A stretch of 64,000 nucleotides of DNA from Runella defluvii (GTDB taxonomy: Bacteria; Bacteroidota; Bacteroidia; Cytophagales; Spirosomataceae). The first letter of the stretch is position 1. Each line of letters opens with the position of its first letter. The notes beneath the pieces were generated by a model. The model did no database searches, was not told the DNA's origin, and was given only the letters and a program-made list of their open reading frames with translations. Location: positions 871,748 through 935,747 of the forward strand of contig NZ_JACIBY010000001.1 of assembly GCF_014195535.1 (NCBI RefSeq), written 5' to 3'. This document shows positions 9,901 through 16,939 of this stretch, one piece after another. Made by a program: the position numbers and the translations under genes.

Positions 9901-10208
9901 CCCTCCGATGCTGCGGTTCCAGTCAGAATTAATCTTTTATTCGCTCCATTAGTAGTTGTTGGTAATGAAACCGCCTGTACAAATGAACCACTTGTAGAGT
10001 ATTCATCTAAAAATACTGGATTACCCGTATTAGCAAGGGTACTACTACCATCCCCAACTCTCAGTACTACAATATTATTCTTTGTAAATGAAGCTTGAGA
10101 AAATGCGGTTACTTGAGTAATAAACATAAAGAGGAGGAGAAAACTTAGTTTCTCCAAAAAGGTTTTTGAATACCTTCGCCTAAAAAAATGATGTAGAATT
10201 TGAGCCAT
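3924..10208 (-). CDS. Giant T9SS-secreted multidomain protein with nuclease (EEP) domain
   Basis: About 2094 residues from the ATG at 10208 (MAQILHHFF), which places a signal sequence (LSFLLLFMFITQVTAFSQA) in the right position; an ATG at 10274 would extend it. Order: a propeller-like region; a Calx-beta domain near residues 380-490 (TVTEGN to GTITNDD); an OB-like region; an endonuclease/exonuclease/phosphatase domain near 775-1085 with GSANILNYFN, LMELEDD, LIGDFNAYA, LDHAVGN and SSDHDPI; four Ig-like repeats of about 90 residues, each with ITY..GGGAT..SGLP; Cys-containing regions; and a T9SS sorting domain (MPNPISNVL to LKVVKLP). It resembles ExeM/NucH-type extracellular nucleases. A role in extracellular DNA use is inferred. 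Confidence 0.85.
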   Translation of the reverse strand: MAQILHHFFRRRYSKTFLEKLSFLLLFMFITQVTAFSQASFTKNNIVVLRVGDGSSTLANTGNPVFLDEYSTSGSFVQAVSLPTTTNGANKRLILTGTAASEGMINRSTDFKYLAIIGYDATPPYTSNITQTASTLVNRTIALVKYDGTINTTTALTDAYGGNTSTSGAPRSIATTDGTKFWTSGNANSTAGAGTRYTTLGSTTSTQLSSTPTNVRNIGIFNNQLYITSASGVFLGVSSVGSGTPQATGNTTTALSGFPTTSGPSPYGFAISPDGNTIYLADDRNTSSGGGIQKWVNNSGTWSLSYVISTVNVRGLVVDWSGTNPILYATTTETSANKIVKGVDTGASSSMSTLATASSSTVFRGIAFAPYDDAAVVVPNLSINDVTVTEGNVGTTTMTFTVTLSSPAPAGGVTFDIATADNTATVANNDYVSNALTAQTIAQGETTKTFSVTINGDTDPESNETFFVNITTVTGANVSDAQGLGTITNDDVNCATPTLISTIQGTGVTTSFSGTQVIRGIVVGDFQNTGGVTRLGGFYVQEEDADQDGNPATAEGIFVFEGSGAAIVDVNVGDLVCVSGTVAEYASGASSSLTQLTSPIISIVSSGNPLPTPQNVQLPIANTSDWERYEGMRVIVKAASGNLAVTDNYTLGQYGQLTLSSGGGNNQPGTDARLDQYTQFNTPSTAGYATHEAENAKRIVILDDGRSGSYPDPIIFGRGGNPLSASNTLRTGDEVEELAGVLDHRFEGYRIQTLTSPNFIATNTRPATPPSLGAATLKVGSANILNYFNGNGAGGGFPTSRGADNLNEFNRQRAKIINGIVTGGADVVGLMELEDDGAGAASAIQDLVNGLNAATASGTYDFVRSGDISTDQITVGMIYKPAAVELLGTAAIPLNYGLGSYVPVGRSSLAQTIRQKSNGAVFTLVINHFKSKGSSSGGANDADANDGQGFSNGTRTRQAQDLLAWLATKPTSTNDPDYLLIGDFNAYAKEDPMTALATGGYTNLLSPTSYSYLFGGEFGSLDHAVGNASITSQVTGAEKWHINADEPTSLDYNTENKTTGQQSSLYSNDVFRSSDHDPILIGLNLCADPTIALSSAVGSNVQTVCATTAITPITYAIGGGGTGATVSGLPDGVTGSFNAGVFTISGSPTTAVGSPFNYTVTTSGGCSPAVTATGTITVNPVHTLTLTSATATSNQTLCIDNGITAITYSVGGGATNATVSGLPTGVTGAVTAGVLTINGTPSVSGSFNYSILTSGNSCTTASGSGTIVVNPNHVINLTSVPTTTAQTVCVNTPITDITYGFDGGATGATVNGLPNGVTANVVGKVLTITGTPTQSGSFNYTIVTTGNNCITVSAIGSMTISPAHTLTLTSATATENQTVCINTPMVPITYTLGGGATNTTVTGLPDGITSLLSGNVLTISGTPTNSGSSNYSIVTTGNSCAVANRAGTIKVNTKPSVAISYVGIPLEEGKTLELCDADSNPVNSLQFSVSTSCVSGATFWRVQAGSGAWSDWSTTAPTSQPSNNQPYRYQAACSDVTCTTTVTGAYTLTINYRAAVPQNVSLLVDGVTVAAGETKEVCSSSANTLTFNATCGAGEIILYSVDGSEYSTGIPQALLDNQFHNYRVRCRQAGGIGSCVESESGVMRLKLVTIPAAPTASLSATGSCNSSASFSGQSTCGSLKTIWYNATTNIALPNLPTTVPTETTSYYARCQTENGCVSEKSNVVTFTVSPTQIAPVVTASQQIVCMGTSVTISANCPAGSTTSWNTGVNTPSFEVSFNNVTKQTYWAKCIFEGGCQSAESARIDVYWNAFVVTLINIGESKSAVKTNDRSAWTSQFITRDGGPELEQSTQQNPTLYFVENANKIAPRYWTINVEACGLGTDGSLTFDMLATPEMGVVRSFNTHENNAPYFMYANREGWTELYAQNHPAYGFYQDNGSGQNVYDAGLPKGLYKLGIRYWDMKGWGSIYPATRKAQGNVLAYQEYWFRIQSKDGVGVGAARVAESGQQITDNGTFATVMPNPISNVLRLKVQNSKGQSVQTSLTDITGREVLSRSFVAETHAHLEEMETNKLETGVYLLKVSTSDKHATLKVVKLP

Positions 10209-10773
10209 GGAAATTAGTTTGATTTGTGTTGATATTGTAATTTGGATTAAAAGTATTGTTGATTTTCTTACCATAACAAGCCACGAAATTACCCACTACT
10301 ACATTACCAAAATGTTATATTTGGGATAGCGACCTGTCTAGGTAACATCCCAAATATACAACAGGTTGTGCGTAATTTTCAGATATATACGTAGCATATT
10401 TGTAAAAAAGTGCCCAAAAGGAAGTATTAATTTGTTCCTTTTATTTACTGTTCTTTGAAAAAATCAACCATTTGTAGAAATATGAATATTGGCAAAAGGT
10501 GTGCTTTTTGCTGTAAGGCGATTTTTACTGCTGTATGTATGTTTAATTAGAAGAAAATATATTCCGTTTGTTGTTGTAATCTTTTGATTATCAGTAGAAA
10601 TACGTAAGTATTTTTTCGTAATTAGTGAAAATAAAAACGGGCTGTTAAGTAAAAAAACGCATTTTTTATTTCCCGTATTTCCACTCTAAAAACTTAGGAG
10701 GTTATCAGTGACCTTTGCAGAGAGAATTCTCAATGTTTATTTCCTTTCACCTTTAACTCTTTTGTCAACGAGT
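10209..10773. promoter_or_regulatory. 565-bp intergenic region with divergent promoter elements
   Basis: AT-rich region between the leftward giant secreted protein and the rightward split gene. It holds a dyad at 10316-10358 (separate entry). A second -7-like element, GACCTTTG at 10710-10717, lies about 55 bp before the ATG at 10774 and would place transcription start inside the apparent upstream GTG extension, supporting the ATG at 10774. I saw no coding sequence here. Confidence 0.4.
10316..10358. promoter_or_regulatory. Dyad carrying two divergent TATATTTG -7 elements
   Basis: Perfect 12-bp inverted repeat TATATTTGGGAT (10316-10327) and ATCCCAAATATA (10347-10358), with inner arms ACCT and AGGT. 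Each outer arm contains TATATTTG, an exact match to the TAnnTTTG promoter element of Bacteroidota, facing outwards-in on opposite strands. The minus-strand copy is about 140 bp before the ATG of the giant secreted protein. It could be a promoter pair, an operator, or both. Confidence 0.45.
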
Positions 10774-11418
10774 ATGGAAACAATTCGATTAGGAAATGCT
10801 GCAACCTTGGATGATCAGGTATTTAACTCATTGGTTAAAAAAGTGACCGACATCCTCAAACTAGAAATTTTGCAAGAGCTTCAGGTGCGCTCTCAGCCAA
10901 CTGTATTTAAAATGAAAAAAGGGGCTAGTAAAGCGGGGACGGCAGTTGCAAACCGCATCGCTAAAATGCCCGCAAATCGTAAAGCGGCTTTTGAAACGCG
11001 CGTAAAAACAACCAACCTAATGGCACCTGAGCTGCACAGCTTTGCTGTTTTAAAGGGAGTTGATTTGCGGGCTACGAAAATTGCCTCAGCGCAGTTAAAC
11101 CTCAAAAGCGAGTTTGCCTTTGTCAATACGACTTTCAATGAGGCGTATTATCAGAAGTTTACGGAAAAGTACCTTGGAGTGCAGTTATTGGGCAATGTGG
11201 GTGGAGCAGTGGTCAACAAATCACTGCGGTTTAATGTTCATTCGGTTAAATGTGTGGACGAGACAAATCCTGAATGGCCTGGAAGTGATGAAATTGCCAT
11301 GGGTGGTGTTGCCCTCGACGACGCCAAAAAAGAATCTATCATCAGTGAAATTTTTGTGGGCGGAGATTTTGACGATGGCGACGTAAAATCGTACAATCCT
11401 GCCAAAACCATTAAGTAG
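10774..11418 (+). pseudogene. 5' part of a gene interrupted by IS630: unknown glycine-zipper protein
   Basis: 214 residues starting METIRLGNAATLDDQVF and ending at a TAG that is created inside the element's terminal repeat (11416-11418). No family was recognised. The N-terminal region is helical and basic (FKMKKGASKAGTAVANRIAKM), followed by a mixed region and an acidic stretch (GGDFDDGDVKSYN). No signal peptide is seen with this start. Joining base 11412 to base 12472 (removal of one TA copy plus the element) gives an unbroken 358-residue frame reading ..PAKTIK-QFALTSAG.. into the 3' part. The remaining 214-residue product lacks the glycine zipper. Confidence 0.75.
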
Positions 11419-11429
11419 TTAAGTAAAAG
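11414..11429. repeat. IS630 terminal inverted repeat, left
   Basis: AGTAGTTAAGTAAAAG. It contains the stop codon of the transposase (complement of 11419-11421) and creates the TAG that truncates the host gene. Confidence 0.85.
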
Positions 11430-12246
11430 TAATGGTGTATTTGATTTTTATGTTATGAATAATTTTTGTGATAGCCTTTTTGAGTGCTTCTTCCGAGATA
11501 TAATCCTCAATTTTGAGCCAAAGATGTTTTATATGATGCCATAGTGTTTCGATTAAATTGAGTTCTGAACAATAAGGTGGTAAGAACTGAAAGAATAGAT
11601 TTTGTTCTTGCCATCGTTTAATTTTTTTCTTGACTTGGGCTGACTTGTGGAAAGCAGCGTTGTCAATGACAACCACTGTTTTGAGTTTGGGAGGGTATTG
11701 CAAGAGAAAATCATCCACGTAAGCGATGAATAAATCACTATCCATGCTGCCTTTGCACTCATAGGCCTGCAAAGTATTATCGGTTTGAAAAAAACCTGCT
11801 ACTGTCATCACACTACCCCGTTGCGAAGGTAAACAAGCCTTAGCTTCTTTTGGTAACCAAGCATAGATTCCGTTAGGGTTGCGGTTAAACCCTGCCTCAT
11901 CATAAAACCACAAGGCAATCTTACCTGCTTGATGCTCTTGGCGTAAAAGCTTGATTTCCTGCTTGAAAAACGCAAACATTACTTCATCTCGCTGTGATTG
12001 TAAACTTTTTCGTACTCGTCTCCATGAAAACTCTTTGGCTTTCAAGATGCGTACAATAGTGTACTTACTGATTTTCTTGCCCAGCACTTTAATCCAATCA
12101 AAACAACATAAAGCAATATTTACTACCCCTTGACTCGCATCTGATACTATCTTTTTTTTTCTTCTTCTGTCAAAATAGATGGCCGACCACTTCGCGGCAA
12201 ATCTTCTAAACCCGATAGTTTTTTTTCTCCCCAACGGCTCAACCAA
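11419..12246 (-). CDS. IS630 transposase, catalytic part (orfB)
   Basis: DDE transposase half of the IS630 enzyme. Catalytic motifs: FYDEAGFNRNPNG with the first Asp, VVVIDNAAFHKS with the second Asp, and SELNLIETLWHHIK with the Glu; PPYCSELN before it is typical. The apparent ATG start at 12246 is not its natural start. The frame joins orfA through an A9 run on the minus strand (12152-12160 as T9 on plus): a -1 shift converts EEEKKR-stop into EEKKKIVSDASQ. The fused product would be about 336 residues, normal for IS630. Confidence 0.88.
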   Translation of the reverse strand: MVEPLGRKKTIGFRRFAAKWSAIYFDRRRKKKIVSDASQGVVNIALCCFDWIKVLGKKISKYTIVRILKAKEFSWRRVRKSLQSQRDEVMFAFFKQEIKLLRQEHQAGKIALWFYDEAGFNRNPNGIYAWLPKEAKACLPSQRGSVMTVAGFFQTDNTLQAYECKGSMDSDLFIAYVDDFLLQYPPKLKTVVVIDNAAFHKSAQVKKKIKRWQEQNLFFQFLPPYCSELNLIETLWHHIKHLWLKIEDYISEEALKKAITKIIHNIKIKYTITFT

Positions 12247-12428
12247 CTGCTTACAGTATCTAATTTTACATCGAATAACTCCGCAATAGTCATGCGGTCT
12301 TTGCCCCTATGACTCCAAAGTAACGCTTGGCTTCGCTGACGTATGCGGTGGTTAGGGCTTTCTCGTACCAGATTTTCCAATGAAGCCTCTTCTGCTTCAC
12401 TCAACTTGATATATTTTTTCGGTCTCAT
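12147..12428 (-). CDS. IS630 transposase, DNA-binding part (orfA)
   Basis: 93 residues starting MRPKKYIKLSEAEEASL. It holds a helix-turn-helix domain (MTIAELFDVKLDTVSSWLSRWGEKK) followed by the GLEDLPRSGRPSILTEEE linker found in IS630 and Tc1/mariner transposases. The frame ends just after an A9 stretch that forms a slippery site; -1 slippage there leads into the catalytic frame. Both halves look undamaged, so the element may be active. Confidence 0.85.
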   Translation of the reverse strand: MRPKKYIKLSEAEEASLENLVRESPNHRIRQRSQALLWSHRGKDRMTIAELFDVKLDTVSSWLSRWGEKKLSGLEDLPRSGRPSILTEEEKKR

Positions 12429-12454
12429 TTTGCAAAAATAGTAAAACCCGAAAA

Positions 12455-12470
12455 CTTATGCTCAACTACT
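12455..12470. repeat. IS630 terminal inverted repeat, right
   Basis: CTTATGCTCAACTACT, the complement of AGTAGTTGAGCATAAG, next to the right TA copy at 12471-12472. Confidence 0.85.
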
Positions 12471-12472
12471 TA

Positions 12473-12909
12473 AGCAATTTGCCCTTACTTCAGCAGGGAC
12501 ATTTCCCAAAAGCTTTGCGGTGTTTTTAGCACTTTCAGAAAAAGACGGCGGTGGTTTTGCGAGTTTTATCAAAGACCTTTACGATGCTATCAAAGACAAA
12601 CTCCAATTGGTTTTTACGGCCGTAGGTGGTGCCATCGGGACGGCAGTCGGTGCTGCGATTGGTGGCACCGTTGGTGGACCCATTGGCATCGTAGTTGGGG
12701 CAGCGGTAGGGTTTATTTTGGGCGCCTTGGTGGAGTGGATTGTTGGACTTATTCAAGATGATACTTTTGCGCCTCAAGTGGCGATTGCCGAGTTTGGAAG
12801 CATCAATGCTACTTTTAACGGTAGCGCTAACTCGCCCATTCAAACGTTGAACTACATCGACCACGGAGGCCACTATCAACTGCGCTATAGTTGGCAAATC
12901 GCGAGCTAA
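12473..12909 (+). pseudogene. 3' part of the split gene: glycine-zipper membrane segment
   Basis: The frame continues the 214-residue 5' part once the IS element is removed. It encodes about 145 residues: QFALTSAGTFPKSF, a helical region (FIKDLYDAIKDKLQLVFTA), then a long glycine zipper of GxxxG steps (VGGAIGTAVGAAIGG, TVGGPIGIVVGAAVG, FILGALVEWIVG), then a beta-rich tail ending YQLRYSWQIAS. Glycine zippers pack membrane helices and occur in channel-forming and membrane-inserting proteins, but no function can be assigned. In its present state it has no natural start codon; a GTG at 12520 could allow a 129-residue product. Confidence 0.7.
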
Positions 12910-12937
12910 GTGAACAGTCAGAGGCTTAATGTCATTT

Positions 12938-12974
12938 GTGTCCCGACATACTTTACTGTCGGGACACTTTTTTT
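12938..12974. terminator. Strong hairpin terminator
   Basis: Perfect 11-bp stem GTGTCCCGACA / TGTCGGGACAC around an 8-nt loop, followed by a T7 run. It ends the rightward split gene; the DUF2200 gene ends on the opposite strand at 12975. Confidence 0.85.
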
Positions 12975-13325
12975 CTATTTCCGTAGAATTTTCTCCATCG
13001 TTTTGCCCTTCGCCAGTTCATCTACGAGTTTGTCCAAATAACGGATTTGTTGCATCAAAGGATCTTCAATGTCCTCGATGCGGTATCCGCAAATGACCCC
13101 CGTAATTTTGTTAGCATTGGGGTTTATCAGAGGGGCTTGCGCAAAAAACGTTTCAAAATCGGTGCGTTCATCTATCACTTTTTGGAGGGCAGTTTCGTCG
13201 TAGCCCGTTAGCCACAAAATCACTTGGTGCAACTCCTCTTTGGTGCGTCCTTTTTTCTCAACTTTCTGAACATAATGCGGATAAACGCCCGCAAAAGCCA
13301 TTTTATAAACTCGGGTATTGTTCAT
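12975..13325 (-). CDS. DUF2200 family protein
   Basis: 116 residues. The sequence MNNTRVYKMAFAGVYPHYVQKVEKKGRT and the stretch VILWLTGYDETALQKVID match the DUF2200 family, small cytoplasmic proteins of unknown role found in many bacteria. No signal peptide or membrane helix. It begins 3 bp after the stop of the S9 peptidase gene, so the two are probably co-transcribed, although no functional link is evident. Confidence 0.85.
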   Translation of the reverse strand: MNNTRVYKMAFAGVYPHYVQKVEKKGRTKEELHQVILWLTGYDETALQKVIDERTDFETFFAQAPLINPNANKITGVICGYRIEDIEDPLMQQIRYLDKLVDELAKGKTMEKILRK

Positions 13326-13328
13326 TTT

Positions 13329-15230
13329 TTATAAAGTTTCCTTCAACCATCGATAAAATTCATTTTGCCAAACTTGGGCATTTTGGGCGCGGAGTACCCA
13401 GTGATTTTCTTCGGGCAGCACCACCAATCGACTTTTGATACCCCTCAACTGCGCTGCTTGAAATGCTTGCAAGCCTTGTTCGAGGGGAACTCGGTAGTCT
13501 TTTTCACCGTGAAAAATCAAGATAGGCGTGTTCCATTTAGCGACAAAATTGCTGGGTGAAAATTGGCTATAAGATTTTTGAGCTGCCGCATTTTTGGTGT
13601 CCCAGTACGGACCACCGTAGTCAAAATTGGGAAACCAAAGCTCTTCGGTAGAGCCGTACATGCTGCGAAAATCAAAAATACCATCGTGGGCAATGAAGGT
13701 TTTGAAGCGATTGTTGTGCATACCTGCGAGCATAAATGCGGAGTAGCCTCCGTAACTCGCCCCCACGCAGCCCAACCGATTTTTATCGACAAAAGGCTCT
13801 TTGCTTACGTTGTCAATCGCTGCCAAATAATCTTGCATCACAATGCCGCCGTGGTCTTTGCTGATTTGTTCGTTCCATTTCGTACCGTGGCCAGGCATAC
13901 CGCGTCGGTTGGGAGCTACGACGATGTACCCGTTGGACGCCATGAGTTGAAAATTCCAGCGAAACGAATAAAACTGCGTCAGGGCGCTTTGTGGGCCACC
14001 TTGACAGTAAAGCAAGGCAGGGTATTTTTTGTTTTTGTCAAAATTTGGCGGATAAATCACCCATACCAACATGCTTTTCCCGTCCACGGTTTTGACAAAT
14101 CGGCGTTCGGTTTTGCACATTCCGAGGTTTGCGTAGGTGGCGTCGTTGACGTGCGTGAGTTGGGTCATGGTGCCGCTAGCAATATCCACGGTATATAATT
14201 CGCTGGCGTGATTCATGTCCGCGCGGCTTACGACCAAGGTTTTTCCGCTTTGACCAATGATTCCATTTACGTCAAAATCCCCCTTGGTGATTTGCGTAAT
14301 GATGGGCATCATTTTGGTCAAGCCAGGATAGGTTACCTGAAACAACTGCGACGTGCCGTTGGTAGCGGCGGTAAAGAACAAGCTACGCCCATCTTCGCTC
14401 CACTTAAAACCGTCCACGTGTAGGTCGTCGCGCTGGGCAGTAAGGTTCATTTTGGTCGTGCCGTTGCTTACAATAATGTCTTGTTTATCAGACTCATAGC
14501 CGTCGCGTTTCATTTGTAGCCACGCGAGTTGCCCTTGTTGGTTAAAGGCAGGCTGAAGGTCGTACCCTTTGTTGTCTTCGGTGAGGTTGGTCGTGCTGCC
14601 CGTGGCTAAATCGTACGCATATAAATCGGTATTGGTGCTGATAGCGTAGGCCGTTCCAAATTTTTTCTTGGTCACATATACGATCTTTTTCCCATCGTGG
14701 CTCCACACAAAATCTTCATCACCGCCGTCGGGTTTGAGCGGGCAATCGTGGGGCTCGCCTTCCATGAGGTCTTTGGCGGCTCCGCCTCCTGTAGGCGTGA
14801 GCATCACGTGCCCAAACTTCCCATCTTCCCATTCGTCCCAGTGGCGGTAATTGAGTTGGTCATAAATCAGGACGTTACTTTTTGAAAGCTGAGGGTAAGC
14901 ATCTTTGCCCGTCACTTTCATCACTTTTACTTCTTCACTGCTGATTTTGAACTTTCCATCGGGCGAAATTTTAGGATTAACGAGCAGGTCGTCCACGTTG
15001 GTAATGAGTGAGGCATTTCCGCCGCCGATGGGGATAACGTACGTTTTGCTACTACTTTTGTTTTCGTCGATATTGGGCGTACTGACGCTATAAACGACTG
15101 ATTTACCGTCTTTAGAAATGCCTTTACCACTTACCCGCCCCAACTTCCAGAGTTGTTCGGGCGTTAATAGCGTTTGGGCTTGGGCCGTTAAGCCCATGAA
15201 AAGTAGCCCAAGGAAGCCTAGATTTTTCAT
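13329..15230 (-). CDS. Secreted S9-family prolyl oligopeptidase-like peptidase
   Basis: About 633 residues from the ATG at 15230, which gives MKNLGFLGLLFMGLTAQAQ, a clean signal peptide; an upstream ATG at 15323 is less likely. The N-terminal half has repeated beta-propeller strands (SPDGK, SHDGKKIVYVT, SEDGRSLFFTA). The C-terminal hydrolase domain has the nucleophile in GASYGGYSAF, the acid in HGEKDYRVP and the His in EENHWVL. This is the dipeptidyl-peptidase/acylaminoacyl-peptidase type, acting on short peptides in the periplasm. It is followed by DUF2200. Confidence 0.9.
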   Translation of the reverse strand: MKNLGFLGLLFMGLTAQAQTLLTPEQLWKLGRVSGKGISKDGKSVVYSVSTPNIDENKSSSKTYVIPIGGGNASLITNVDDLLVNPKISPDGKFKISSEEVKVMKVTGKDAYPQLSKSNVLIYDQLNYRHWDEWEDGKFGHVMLTPTGGGAAKDLMEGEPHDCPLKPDGGDEDFVWSHDGKKIVYVTKKKFGTAYAISTNTDLYAYDLATGSTTNLTEDNKGYDLQPAFNQQGQLAWLQMKRDGYESDKQDIIVSNGTTKMNLTAQRDDLHVDGFKWSEDGRSLFFTAATNGTSQLFQVTYPGLTKMMPIITQITKGDFDVNGIIGQSGKTLVVSRADMNHASELYTVDIASGTMTQLTHVNDATYANLGMCKTERRFVKTVDGKSMLVWVIYPPNFDKNKKYPALLYCQGGPQSALTQFYSFRWNFQLMASNGYIVVAPNRRGMPGHGTKWNEQISKDHGGIVMQDYLAAIDNVSKEPFVDKNRLGCVGASYGGYSAFMLAGMHNNRFKTFIAHDGIFDFRSMYGSTEELWFPNFDYGGPYWDTKNAAAQKSYSQFSPSNFVAKWNTPILIFHGEKDYRVPLEQGLQAFQAAQLRGIKSRLVVLPEENHWVLRAQNAQVWQNEFYRWLKETL

Positions 15231-15350
15231 GCTGATTTTCAGGATAGTGTTTAACAACCAAAGATAGAGAGGGAAAACATAAAGCCCAAAAAAGCTGTAG
15301 TGGTGTAAAATAATAGTAGTCATACTATCTTTACAGAAAATATCAATGAA

Positions 15351-16205
15351 ATGAATCGTACACTTGTCAGTTTTGATTGGGCTTTAAAACGACTTCTCAG
15401 GCAAAAAGCAAACTTTGCCATACTTGAAGGTTTTTTGAGTGTGTTGCTCAAACGAAACATCATCATTATCAATTTGTTAGAAAGTGAATCTAATGCAAAT
15501 GATGATGAACAGAAAATCAATCGCGTAGATATGTTGGTTGAAAATGAGCAAAAAGAACGCCTTATCATCGAACTTCAATATAGCAAAGAATTTGACTACT
15601 TTCAGCGAATGCTCTTTGCTACCTCAAAGCACTTAACCGAAACACTACAAAAAGGGAAACCCTATCAGGATATTAAGAAAGTGTTTTCTATTAATTTGAT
15701 TTACTTTGACTTAGGATACGGTACCGATTATGTGTACCACGGTAAAACTGAGTTTAGAGGTGTTCATCAAAATGATGTATTAGCATTGTCTGCCAAACAA
15801 AAAGAGTTGTTTCAAAAAGAAGATGTCTATGCCATTTATCCCGAGTACTATGTCATCAAAATCAACAATTTTGACGATGTAGCGCGCGACAGCCTTGACG
15901 AATGGATTTATTATTTCAAAAACAATGAAGTAAAAGATGAGTTTAAAGCCCAAGGTTTGGCGGAGGTAAAAGCCCAGTTACAACTTGATGAACTCTCTGA
16001 ACAAGAGCAACAAGCCTACGAAAAACACGAAAAAATGTTGCTCTCAGAACGGGGAATCATCTCCACTGCTCGTATCGAAGGCAAAGCCGAAGGTGAACAA
16101 CAAGCCCGTATCGAAATGGCAAAAAAAATGAAAGAGAAAGGTTATGACTCTGAAACCATTTCTGAAATGACTGGTTTGTCAACAGATGTAGTAAATATGC
16201 TTTAG
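15351..16205 (+). CDS. Rpn-family PD-(D/E)XK nuclease / putative transposase
   Basis: 284 residues. The N-terminus MNRTLVSFDWALKRLLRQKANF is typical of the family. The nuclease core shows RVDMLVENEQKERLIIELQ, an Asp followed by E-x-Q, as in the PD-(D/E)XK fold. The C-terminal tail, after a charged helical linker (IEGKAEGEQQARIEMAKKMKEKG), ends in a short HTH-like segment SETISEMTGLSTDVVNML. Rpn proteins are recA-independent recombination-promoting nucleases in E. coli; these genes are often called transposases in annotation. It is intact, with no inverted repeats seen around it. Confidence 0.85.
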   Translation: MNRTLVSFDWALKRLLRQKANFAILEGFLSVLLKRNIIIINLLESESNANDDEQKINRVDMLVENEQKERLIIELQYSKEFDYFQRMLFATSKHLTETLQKGKPYQDIKKVFSINLIYFDLGYGTDYVYHGKTEFRGVHQNDVLALSAKQKELFQKEDVYAIYPEYYVIKINNFDDVARDSLDEWIYYFKNNEVKDEFKAQGLAEVKAQLQLDELSEQEQQAYEKHEKMLLSERGIISTARIEGKAEGEQQARIEMAKKMKEKGYDSETISEMTGLSTDVVNML

Positions 16206-16414
16206 GTGTAAAAGTGTATTGATTTGAGAGAATTTGTGCCAATCATAAGAAGTATTGGTAAAACAACACCAATAAATACATAAAACAATCTATTAGGACA
16301 TTAGGCCTTAAGTGACCTATTCAATGATTTTTTTTGAATTCACAAATAGTGTTGGTAAAAGTACTAGAATTAGAGCGAAAGAAAATTTTGAATAGTGAAG
16401 TTCTTGTCAATTTC

Positions 16415-16939
16415 CTACTTATTTAAATTTGTAGAATCAGTTTTTACTGTATTTTCAAAATGTGTATTTGGCTTACTACCACCTCTTAATATTTCAACTA
16501 AGTCAATTTTAGCCGCTCTAATGATAAATGGTAAAAGTAAAGCAATTAGAATTGTCCATAAAAATGAAGCAACTATATTTTGCCAAATCCCACTCCAAAA
16601 ACTTGGAACATGAACTTCTTTTAAAATCTGGATTTTTAAATCTTTTTTATGTTCTTCAATTAAAGCGTTGAAAAAATCATTGACCATTTCTACTGCATCA
16701 CGCTTAAAGTGATCTATATGCTGAGATTCTTGAAGACTTACAAATTTCTTAACTTCAGCGGGGCTTGGATGCTTCCCATTGTTTTTGGCAATATATTCTC
16801 TTATGAATGCTCTTTTAGATTCTTTATAGAAACAGTATGCAATTTTCCCAACCAACCCGTCAGACTCCAGCTTTTCATAAATAGGATTATACACTGTTTG
16901 ATGTTGATTTCTAGACTGCTGGCTTCTTGTATTACTCAT
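16415..16939 (-). CDS. Unknown membrane-anchored protein
   Basis: 174 residues, not recognised. A polar, charged N-terminal region (residues 1-115) is followed by one strong membrane helix (IVASFLWTILIALLLPFII) and a short polar tail. Base composition is clearly more AT-rich than the flanking genes. It overlaps the upstream small gene by 8 bp, indicating a two-gene operon. The setting next to an Rpn nuclease and the composition suggest recently acquired DNA (inference). Confidence 0.6.
   Translation of the reverse strand: MSNTRSQQSRNQHQTVYNPIYEKLESDGLVGKIAYCFYKESKRAFIREYIAKNNGKHPSPAEVKKFVSLQESQHIDHFKRDAVEMVNDFFNALIEEHKKDLKIQILKEVHVPSFWSGIWQNIVASFLWTILIALLLPFIIRAAKIDLVEILRGGSKPNTHFENTVKTDSTNLNK

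Larger units (their letters stand above)
11412..12472 (-). mobile_element. IS630-family insertion sequence with TA target duplication
   Basis: The element is 1057 bp (11414-12470) flanked by TA at 11412-11413 and 12471-12472, the Tc1/IS630 hallmark. Terminal inverted repeats AGTAGTTAAGTAAAAG and AGTAGTTGAGCATAAG match at 13 of 16 positions. It carries one leftward transposase in two overlapping frames. The boundaries are supported by the fact that removing exactly 1059 bp restores the host reading frame. Confidence 0.9.
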
